From Microbacteriaceae bacterium (lineage in GTDB: Bacteria; Actinomycetota; Actinomycetes; Actinomycetales; Microbacteriaceae), in assembly GCA_024642605.1 (NCBI GenBank), contig JAHEAT010000044.1, positions 1 through 6,626 of the forward strand: a stretch of 6,626 bases of DNA, given 5' to 3'. A program made the translations under genes and the position numbers. Below the pieces are notes generated by a model. It saw nothing but the letters and a program-made list of their open reading frames with translations, was not told where the DNA came from and ran no database searches. Positions 1 to 4,369 of this stretch are shown one piece after another; position 1 is the stretch's first letter, and each line of letters starts with the position of its first letter.

Positions 1-745
1 AGGCATCAGGATGTCGCTGAGCGACATTGCGGGCATGAGCGAGGCAGAACTGACTCGCATCATCGAAAACCGCCCATATCTCGACGTAGCCGATTTTTAC
101 CTGCGCGCCCGCCCCTCGCGCAGGTCACTCGAAAGACTTGCCACCATCGGAGCGCTGGACTCACTGGTCAACGGCACCGAATACAACCGAGGCGATATTC
201 TGGCTCGAGTTCGAGAGCTCAACGCCATTACTAAACGACCAACCGCCGACCCAAGCCAACCGATGCTGGACTTCGACCTACTGGAGCGACTCCCTCAGGG
301 AAATACGGCACCAACCAAGGCCGAAATAGTTGCTGCCGAAATGGCCATCTTGAAGATGGACGTCACCGAGCACGCCATCGAGCAATACCGCCCGATGCTT
401 GACGAGATGGGTGTGGTTCATTCCAACGAACTGGTTGGGCTCCGCAACAAGTCGGAGGTCTTGGTCGCCGGCATTCGCGTAGCCACCTAGACTCCCCCGA
501 TGCGCTCCGGCAAGCGAGTGGTGTTCATCACCCTTGACGATGGTTTTGGCTGCTCGGACTCAACTTTCTTCGACGAAGCCCAGAGCCGCTCGAGTCATAT
601 CCTGTTCAACAACCGATTACTGGTTATCTCAGGCAAAACCAGACGCACCGGCGTCAACGGAGTTTCGATCATGGCCGAGAACGCCTGGGACATCCGGGAG
701 TTGTGGCAGCAGTGGCGGGCTAAACGACCTGAAATGAGCGCTTAG
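1..745 (+). pseudogene. dnaE2: Error-prone DNA polymerase DnaE2, C-terminal part, interrupted by an in-frame amber codon
   Basis: DnaE2 is a paralogue of the DNA polymerase III alpha subunit. In actinobacteria it works with the ImuA'/ImuB accessory proteins in SOS-induced mutagenic translesion synthesis. The reading frame is open from base 2, so the gene starts left of the window. The first roughly 55 visible residues form a helix-hairpin-helix region (DIAGMSEAELTRIIENR, then LERLATIGALDSL). The frame stops at TAG 488-490 after GIRVAT and resumes in the same frame with TPPMRSGKRVVFITLDD, the OB-fold segment, running to a normal-looking end (AWDIRELWQQW) at TAG 743-745. Family members, as I recall them, read VATQTPP here, so the stop replaces a Gln codon (CAG to TAG). 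About 85 codons are cut off. ATG 500-502 could reinitiate but has no Shine-Dalgarno. The 3' end overlaps the convergent dioxygenase gene by 26 bp. Family identity is firm. Whether it is a true pseudogene, a sequencing error or a readthrough gene is open. Confidence 0.85.
488..490 (+). other. In-frame TAG within the dnaE2 OB-fold region
   Basis: The codons around the stop read GTA GCC ACC TAG ACT CCC CCG, translating as VAT*TPP. The frame is the same on both sides, so this is a point substitution, not a frameshift. A single C-to-T transition from CAG would restore the glutamine expected between VAT and TPP. Confidence 0.85.
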
Positions 746-1502
746 AGAGTCCCATGAAGTAACCAGAAATCTTGTTCACAGGGGCATCCTCCGGGTTTGT
801 CGCCGCTCCTAGGCTGATGAACAGGGGCGTGAAGTGCTCTACCGTGGGGTGCGCGTACGGCATACCTGGTGCTAGCTCCTTGTACTTAATTAGTGACTCA
901 ATATCACCGCGTCCGAGTGCTTCGGCAGTCCAGGCATCAAATTCCGAGGACCAGCTTGGAGCAGGAGCGTCAACTCTACAATCGCGAATAAAAGGCAGAC
1001 CGTGAGTCATGAAACCCGAGCCGATCAGCAAAATACCCTGCTCGCGAAGCGGTGAGAGACGCCTGCCTAGCTCGATCAGCTTGATTGGATCATGAGTCGG
1101 CATCGAGAGTTGAATAACCGGGACATCCCCGTCTGGGTACATGACTTTTAGAGGCACCCAGGCTCCGTGGTCAAGGCCTCGACTTTGATGACGATGTAGC
1201 GGCTCGCTAGCCGGCATCAGGCTAGCGACTAGATCACCCAACCATCCAGCATCAGGGGTTTCATACTTCATGTTGTAAAAGCGTGGACTGAAGCCACCGA
1301 AATCGTAAATGAGCGGCGTGCCAGCATCCGTTGCACTGATCGAAATCGGAGCTGATTCCCAGTGAGCGGACACGATCACAATCCCCTTGGGTTTGCCTAG
1401 GGAACTGGACCAATCAACTAGCTCAGACATCCAAAGTTCGTCATCTAAGAGCGGTGGAGCTCCATGTGACAGGTACAGTACGGGTTGCTTTACATCACTC
1501 AC
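720..1502 (-). CDS. DODA/LigB-type class III extradiol ring-cleavage dioxygenase
   Basis: This 260-residue protein belongs to the DODA (4,5-DOPA extradiol dioxygenase, YgiD-like) family, cytosolic metalloenzymes that open catechol rings. The family's histidine motifs are all visible: SHGAP with H13, SAHWE with H47, LDHGAWVPL with H112, GSGFMTHGL with H167 and HPTVEHFTPL with H218. By analogy with YgiD, H13, H47 and H218 would bind the metal and one of the middle histidines would act as acid/base. Length is normal for the family. The start is GTG at 1502-1500; an in-frame TAA two codons upstream excludes a longer protein, and no other start lies before SHGAP. There is no Shine-Dalgarno, and the start sits at the centre of a 39-bp dyad. 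The gene follows deoC by 32 bp and overlaps the end of dnaE2. The natural substrate cannot be read from the sequence; DOPA or another catechol is a family-based guess. Confidence 0.9.
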   Translation of the reverse strand: MSDVKQPVLYLSHGAPPLLDDELWMSELVDWSSSLGKPKGIVIVSAHWESAPISISATDAGTPLIYDFGGFSPRFYNMKYETPDAGWLGDLVASLMPASEPLHRHQSRGLDHGAWVPLKVMYPDGDVPVIQLSMPTHDPIKLIELGRRLSPLREQGILLIGSGFMTHGLPFIRDCRVDAPAPSWSSEFDAWTAEALGRGDIESLIKYKELAPGMPYAHPTVEHFTPLFISLGAATNPEDAPVNKISGYFMGLSKRSFQVV

Positions 1503-1520
1503 GAGTTAAGTAAAGCACCC
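1482..1520. repeat. 39-bp interrupted dyad centred on the dioxygenase start codon
   Basis: On the + strand the arms are gggttgctttac (1482-1493) and gtaaagcaccc (1510-1520), which pair over 11 bp with one bulged T. Inside, actc (1497-1500) and gagt (1503-1506) pair across the central ac (1501-1502), with 3-base spacers on both sides. Fifteen base pairs are thus symmetric around the GTG start codon of the minus-strand dioxygenase. In the mRNA the start codon would lie in the apical loop. No T-run follows on either strand, so it does not look like an intrinsic terminator. It could be a protein-binding operator or a translation-limiting hairpin; the role is inference. Confidence 0.6.
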
Positions 1521-1534
1521 TTGACTAAAAAACG

Positions 1535-2185
1535 CTAATTTAGTATTTCGGCGGTCCCGGACAACCCAACGCGGCTTGCCCCGGCAACAACCAACGCCTC
1601 GACCTGTTCGAGAGTACGGATACCGCCAGAAGCCTTAACTCCTAGACGGTCCCCCACAGTTGCACGCATGAGAGCGATGTTCTCAACCGTGGCACCCTCA
1701 GGTGCGAAGCCGGTAGAAGTTTTGACGAAGTCGGCACCAGCTGACTCCGACATCTCGCAAGCTTTCACGATCTGGTCTTTCGAAAGAAACGCGGTCTCGA
1801 GAATGACCTTGATGCAAGTGGTGTCATTGACGGCGCGAGCGGCATTCACGACCTGACGAATATCGTCTTCGACGGCTACTAGATCTCCCGAGAGCATCCA
1901 CCCGATGTTGATGACCATGTCAACCTCGTGAGCGCCATTGCGCACGGCCTCAGCCGCCTCGAAAGCCTTAGAATTCGTGTCGGTGGTTCCGTGCGGGAAA
2001 CCGATAACGGTGCAAACCTTTACGTCCGAACCGGCAAGCAACTTCGAAGCCAAAGGAACGTCGCTTGGTCGAATGCAGTAGGCAGCGGTCTGGTACTGCA
2101 ATGCGATGGCAGCGCCATCCTTTACATCCTGAACGGTTGAGGTTGGCTTGAGGACTGAATGATCGATAATCGAGGCGAGGTTCAT
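1535..2185 (-). CDS. deoC: Deoxyribose-phosphate aldolase
   Basis: DeoC cleaves 2-deoxy-D-ribose 5-phosphate to glyceraldehyde 3-phosphate and acetaldehyde, the last step of deoxynucleoside catabolism, using a Schiff-base lysine in a TIM barrel in the cytosol. At 216 residues it has the usual length for the short bacterial form. Visible signatures are the N-terminal IDHSVLKP (7-14), CTVIGFPHGTT (58-68), EVDMVINIG with D89, DFVKTSTGF with the Schiff-base K155, and VKASGGIRT with K184. All three catalytic positions are present, so the enzyme should be active. The ATG at 2185-2183 has no Shine-Dalgarno, but a TAGACT hexamer ends six bases before it, which suggests leaderless transcription. It is divergent from the DUF167 gene and precedes the dioxygenase gene. 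No other deo genes (deoA, deoD, deoR) are in view. Confidence 0.97.
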   Translation of the reverse strand: MNLASIIDHSVLKPTSTVQDVKDGAAIALQYQTAAYCIRPSDVPLASKLLAGSDVKVCTVIGFPHGTTDTNSKAFEAAEAVRNGAHEVDMVINIGWMLSGDLVAVEDDIRQVVNAARAVNDTTCIKVILETAFLSKDQIVKACEMSESAGADFVKTSTGFAPEGATVENIALMRATVGDRLGVKASGGIRTLEQVEALVVAGASRVGLSGTAEILN

Positions 2186-2191
2186 GCTTGA

Positions 2192-2197
2192 AGTCTA
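2192..2197 (-). promoter_or_regulatory. Predicted -10 element of leaderless deoC promoter (TAGACT)
   Basis: On the minus strand TAGACT is followed by six bases (tcaagc) and then the deoC ATG. This is the spacing expected when transcription begins at the A of the start codon, a common arrangement in actinobacteria. No good -35 lies 16-18 bases upstream. An alternative pair, TTGACG (rc of 2225-2230) with TAAATC 16 bases later, would give a short leader. No Shine-Dalgarno precedes deoC, which favours the leaderless reading. Confidence 0.6.
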
Positions 2198-2201
2198 AGT
2201 T
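2196..2201 (+). promoter_or_regulatory. Predicted -10 element of leaderless DUF167-gene promoter (TAAGTT)
   Basis: TAAGTT is followed by six bases (tgattt) and the ATG at 2208, the same geometry as the divergent deoC promoter. The two -10 hexamers overlap by two bases on opposite strands. There is no Shine-Dalgarno and no convincing -35. Confidence 0.6.
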
Positions 2202-2207
2202 TGATTT

Positions 2208-2429
2208 ATGCGTTACACACTCTTCGTCAAGCCTGGTTCAAAGAAAGGGCCACTGGTCGAGGTCTCCGACTCCGGAGAAATAGCTGTTTACGTGCGAGAA
2301 AGAGCCGTGGACGGAGCCGCAAATAAGGCAGTCATCGAACTCATCGCGAAGCACTTCGGCGTTGCCAAGAGCGAGGTAGAGCTTGAGTCGGGATTTACTG
2401 GTAGGCACAAGCGAGTGCGCGTAGGTTAA
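2208..2429 (+). CDS. DUF167 (YggU-like) family protein
   Basis: This 73-residue protein belongs to the DUF167/YggU family of small cytosolic alpha/beta proteins of unknown function. Family landmarks are KPGSKK near the N-terminus (8-13), the VDGAANKAVIELIAKHFGV block (34-52), where the family normally reads VDGKAN-A-I-LLA--L-V, and the C-terminal ESGFTGRHKRVRV (60-72). The length is at the short end of the family, but both conserved blocks are intact. The ATG at 2208 is the only sensible start; upstream lies only the 22-bp divergent promoter region shared with deoC. The stop at 2427-2429 is followed within a few bases by a strong terminator, so it is probably transcribed alone. Its biochemical function is unknown. 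Confidence 0.93.
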   Translation: MRYTLFVKPGSKKGPLVEVSDSGEIAVYVRERAVDGAANKAVIELIAKHFGVAKSEVELESGFTGRHKRVRVG

Positions 2430-2431
2430 AG

Positions 2432-2461
2432 AAAAAAGCCTCCCACATTGGGAGGCTTTTT
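2432..2461. terminator. Bidirectional intrinsic terminator between the DUF167 gene and tRNA-Ala
   Basis: A perfect stem of gcctccc (2438-2444) and gggaggc (2450-2456) encloses the 5-base loop acatt. The flanking A run (2432-2437) and T run (2457-2461) extend the stem to 12 bp and give a U-tract in both directions. It ends the + strand DUF167 transcript and, on the minus strand, begins 4 bases past the CCA end of the tRNA, so it also closes the tRNA/rsfS-side transcript. Confidence 0.93.
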
Positions 2462-2465
2462 CACT

Positions 2466-2541
2466 TGGTGGACCTGAGGGGATTTGAACCCCTGACCCCC
2501 TGCATGCCATGCAGGTGCGCTACCAGCTGCGCCACAGGCCC
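2466..2541 (-). tRNA. tRNA-Ala (anticodon GGC), CCA encoded
   Basis: The minus strand folds as a standard cloverleaf. The 7-bp acceptor is GGGCCUG/CAGGUCC with the G3:U70 wobble pair that identifies alanine tRNAs. The D stem is GCGC/GCGC, the anticodon stem CCUGC/GCAGG with loop AUGGCAU (anticodon GGC, reading GCC), the variable loop has 5 bases, and the T arm is AGGGG-UUCAAAU-CCCCU. Discriminator A73 is at 2469 and an encoded CCA at 2468-2466. It lies 39 bp after rsfS on the same strand and just before the bidirectional terminator. It could be the last member of the rsfS transcript or have its own promoter; TAATCT on the minus strand (2571-2566) is a weak -10 candidate. Confidence 0.98.
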
Positions 2542-2580
2542 GAGTGTTGCCTAAGCAACTTGTCTAGATTACTACAAACT

Positions 2581-2946
2581 CTATGCGGTTGCCGCATCGA
2601 GATGGACTACTGGGCAGTCGCCGTAAAGACGCTCGAGAGTGTAGTAAACACGCTCCTCTTCATGCATTACGTGGACAACGATGTCGCCGAAATCTAGGAG
2701 CACCCAACGAGCCAGGGCCTTGCCTTCGCGGCGAAGCGCTTTGATGCCAATCTCAAGCATCTTCTCTTCGACGCCGTCAGCGATACCGGCGACCTGACGT
2801 TCATTACGACCTGAAACTAGGACGCAAACATCATTGAGCGGTGTGATGCTGGTGACGTCGAAACCGACGATGTTCTCAGCAATCTTGTCTGAGGCCGCGT
2901 TGGCTGCAACGTTGGCTAGCTTGATTGCTTGTTCTGATGCGGTCAT
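2581..2946 (-). CDS. rsfS: Ribosomal silencing factor RsfS
   Basis: RsfS binds uL14 (L14) on the large ribosomal subunit and blocks subunit joining, lowering translation when nutrients are short; it also acts around 50S assembly. The 121-residue length is normal. Family hallmarks are the AASDKIAENIVGFDV block (17-31), the SGRNERQV segment (45-52), WVLLDFGDIVVHVMHEEER (81-99) and the C-terminal LERLYGDCPVV (104-114). The ATG at 2946 is preceded by an AAGGA Shine-Dalgarno (2953-2957) with 6-base spacing, within the 12-nt gap after the 199-aa gene. It is the last protein gene of the obgE-to-rsfS cluster, next to nadD as in many bacteria. Confidence 0.97.
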   Translation of the reverse strand: MTASEQAIKLANVAANAASDKIAENIVGFDVTSITPLNDVCVLVSGRNERQVAGIADGVEEKMLEIGIKALRREGKALARWVLLDFGDIVVHVMHEEERVYYTLERLYGDCPVVHLDAATA

Positions 2947-2952
2947 TAGTGT

Positions 2953-2957
2953 TCCTT
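2953..2957 (-). promoter_or_regulatory. Ribosome binding site of rsfS (AAGGA)
   Basis: The minus strand reads taagaaggaacacta before the ATG. AAGGA lies 6 bases before the start, directly after the TAA of the upstream gene, and supports the start at 2946. Confidence 0.75.
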
Positions 2958-2958
2958 C

Positions 2959-3558
2959 TTAGAATTTCAGCGCACCGAGCCAGAAGGCTGCGATGAGTAA
3001 TGCACCGACGGTGACCATCAGAATCGAGGCAACACCAAGAAGAACGGCTTGCGACTCTCCCCTGCGGTTTTTGATCGGTAGAACACTTTCGCGCGCTCGT
3101 GAGTTCATGACTCCACTGGCACGCACGGGTGCGATTGTTGAAACATAGTTTTCGGCGAAGTCCTCGGCAAGTGAGGCGTCGGCGTCATCACCCTCAGGCA
3201 TCTGGATGATTGCGATACCGCCTGTGGTTGGCATGATTGGAAGTTCGATAGAGCCGGTTAAAACGATCTCGCCGGCATCGGTGATTATCGAACCGGTCGC
3301 CAGCGGGTCCACCGGTTGAACGATGATTGTGTTTGTCTGGGGCTCACGGAATAGGTTTGGCGAGAGCTCGAACTCAAGCTCAGGCTCAACCTCTTCTTCG
3401 AGGGGCGCTTCATCCTGGTCTTTCGCCTGCTCAATGATCTGGGCGAACTCAGCGGGAACCTCGACCACTGCCTCTGGGGCCGGCTGCTTTGTGCCCGCGG
3501 CCTCCTCGAAATCCTCGTTCATTGCGAGCCAAAGCTCGTAGTCTTCGTCGCGGGTCAT
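2959..3558 (-). CDS. Acidic, predicted tail-anchored membrane protein of unknown function (nadD-rsfS spacer gene)
   Basis: I do not recognise a named family. The 199-residue protein has a strongly acidic, Pro/Glu-rich N-terminal half ([18 protein letters not shown], 50-67). A middle segment carries two nearby TGSI motifs (88-91 and 101-104) in a pattern I recall from Microbacteriaceae proteins at this locus. A basic patch follows (KNRRGE, 163-168), then one C-terminal hydrophobic helix (about 171-196) with only three residues after it. The basic patch before the helix suggests the N-terminal domain is cytosolic. The start is ATG 3558-3556, not the upstream ATG at 3627, because GGAGGTGA sits just before it and it forms a 4-bp ATGA overlap with nadD, implying coupled translation. 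The upstream 23 codons would lie inside nadD and look arginine-rich and unrelated. Function unknown. Confidence 0.85.
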   Translation of the reverse strand: MTRDEDYELWLAMNEDFEEAAGTKQPAPEAVVEVPAEFAQIIEQAKDQDEAPLEEEVEPELEFELSPNLFREPQTNTIIVQPVDPLATGSIITDAGEIVLTGSIELPIMPTTGGIAIIQMPEGDDADASLAEDFAENYVSTIAPVRASGVMNSRARESVLPIKNRRGESQAVLLGVASILMVTVGALLIAAFWLGALKF

Positions 3559-4145
3559 GCAGTCACCTCCGTGTAGAGGTTGTGCTTGGCGATGTACTGA
3601 ACGACGCCGTCTGGAACTAGGTACCAAACTGGCTTCGACTTGGCAACGCGTCCGCGAACATCGGTACTGCTAATCGAAAGTGCAGGAATTTCTAGTGTTT
3701 CAATCGCGCCGGATGGAACATCGGGAATCTCGAGTTTGTGCCCTGGGCGACTGACCGCAATAAAGTTTGCCAATTCCCAGATCTTGTCCACGTCTTTCCA
3801 GGCGAGAATCTGGGCGACAGCGTCAGCGCCGGTGATGAAGAAAAGCTCTGCATCAGGGTAAGCGGCCTTGATGTCTCGAAGTGTGTCAACGGTATAGGTC
3901 GGACCTTCGCGGTCGATGTCTACTCGGCTGACTTTGAACCTTGGGTTTGACGCGGTTGCGATCACAGACATGAGATAGCGATGCTCACCTTCGGTAACCG
4001 AACCCTTTTGCCATGGCTGACCGGTCGGCACGAATATGACTTCGTCGAGTTTGAAAACGGATGCGACTTCGCTAGCAGCGACTAAGTGGCCGTGGTGAAT
4101 TGGGTCGAAGGTGCCACCCATTACCCCTAGGCGATACTTTGGCAT
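3555..4145 (-). CDS. nadD: Nicotinate-nucleotide adenylyltransferase
   Basis: NadD joins nicotinate mononucleotide and ATP to make deamido-NAD, the penultimate step of NAD synthesis, in the cytosol. The 196-residue length is typical. Visible features are the nucleotidyltransferase [12 protein letters not shown] motif (10-21) with the HxGH-type ATP-binding histidines, GPTYTVDTL (81-89), FFITGADA (102-109), W116-K117, SRPGH (132-136) and the second ATP motif [10 protein letters not shown] (157-166). VPDGVVQYI and HNLY (177-191) close the fold. The ATG at 4145 is chosen because the product begins [15 protein letters not shown], as in relatives. It has neither a Shine-Dalgarno nor a correctly placed TANNNT, so translation may depend on the upstream 57-aa gene 22 bp away. 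Its end overlaps the next gene by ATGA. Confidence 0.97.
   Translation of the reverse strand: MPKYRLGVMGGTFDPIHHGHLVAASEVASVFKLDEVIFVPTGQPWQKGSVTEGEHRYLMSVIATASNPRFKVSRVDIDREGPTYTVDTLRDIKAAYPDAELFFITGADAVAQILAWKDVDKIWELANFIAVSRPGHKLEIPDVPSGAIETLEIPALSISSTDVRGRVAKSKPVWYLVPDGVVQYIAKHNLYTEVTA
3563..3570 (-). promoter_or_regulatory. Strong ribosome binding site (GGAGGTGA) deciding the start of the 199-aa protein
   Basis: On the minus strand GGAGGTGA lies 4 bases (7 from the GGAGG core) before ATG 3558. It is built from the last codons of nadD (T-E-V-T-A). It is the best Shine-Dalgarno in the window and places the start at the ATGA overlap. Confidence 0.85.
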
Positions 4146-4154
4146 CGAGAATTA

Positions 4155-4166
4155 CCGCAGATGCGG
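4155..4166. repeat. Short palindrome CCGCA-GA-TGCGG between the 57-aa gene and nadD
   Basis: Five-base arms flank a 2-base centre in the 22-bp gap just before nadD. It is too short and too tight for a terminator and has no T-run. It could be a small binding site, a weak hairpin near the nadD start, or chance. Confidence 0.3.
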
Positions 4167-4167
4167 C

Positions 4168-4341
4168 CTAGTGGTGACCTTTTTGGTCTTTGCTGGCGTG
4201 AGGCGCTTGACGGTTTGCTACATCGCGGAACGACCAGGTTATTACGCCTAGAAGAATGAAAACACCGAAACCGATTAGTCCAAACACGAAGGTTGGGAAC
4301 GGGTAGGTTACCTCTGCGGCATTAGCAAGAATGTTGGACAT
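4168..4341 (-). CDS. 57-residue single-helix membrane protein (proA-nadD spacer gene)
   Basis: This short reading frame translates as a 57-residue protein. It has a polar N-terminus (MSNILANAAEVTYPFP), one transmembrane helix (about 18-36, FVFGLIGFGVFILLGVITW), then SFRDVANRQ and a His/Lys-rich tail ending GHH. As I recall, small proteins with a TWSFRDVANR-like motif after the helix sit at this position in Microbacteriaceae; I know no function. Basic residues after the helix suggest the C-terminal tail is cytosolic. AAGGAG (4347-4352) lies 5 bases before the ATG, one of the clearest ribosome sites here. It begins 28 nt after proA and ends 22 nt before nadD, in line with the cluster. A real gene is likely because of the Shine-Dalgarno, the fit to the gap and the coherent membrane topology. 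Confidence 0.85.
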   Translation of the reverse strand: MSNILANAAEVTYPFPTFVFGLIGFGVFILLGVITWSFRDVANRQAPHASKDQKGHH

Positions 4342-4346
4342 TTGTT

Positions 4347-4352
4347 CTCCTT
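4347..4352 (-). promoter_or_regulatory. Ribosome binding site (AAGGAG) of the 57-aa membrane protein
   Basis: AAGGAG followed by five bases (aacaa) and ATG on the minus strand, located in the 28-nt gap after proA. It is the main support for calling this small gene. Confidence 0.8.
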
Positions 4353-4369
4353 ATTGCTTCAAGAATAGC

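Noticed and set aside
138..329. Alternative + strand frame inside dnaE2
   Set aside because: The dnaE2 frame here carries clear helix-hairpin-helix polymerase sequence; the other frame shows no family features.
488..500. Programmed frameshift or intron at the dnaE2 interruption
   Set aside because: The frame is the same on both sides with no inserted or missing residues apart from one codon, so no frameshift or intervening sequence is needed.
1503..1534. Intrinsic terminator between deoC and the dioxygenase gene
   Set aside because: The dyad here extends into the dioxygenase coding sequence and is not followed by a T-run in the direction of transcription.
2238..2510. Open frame of 90 codons on the minus strand crossing the tRNA and the DUF167 gene
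   Set aside because: Its beginning (RGSGVQIPSGPP) is the usual artefact of translating the T arm and 3' end of a tRNA, it crosses the terminator, and the rest is antisense to the DUF167 gene.
3360..3420. Apparent low-complexity repeat of ctc/gag triplets
   Set aside because: It is simply the codon pattern of the Glu/Leu/Pro-rich stretch of the acidic protein, not a separate repeat element.
3559..3627. N-terminal extension of the 199-aa protein to ATG 3627
   Set aside because: The extra 23 codons lie inside nadD, are arginine-rich and unlike the rest, and the strong GGAGGTGA points to the ATG at 3558.
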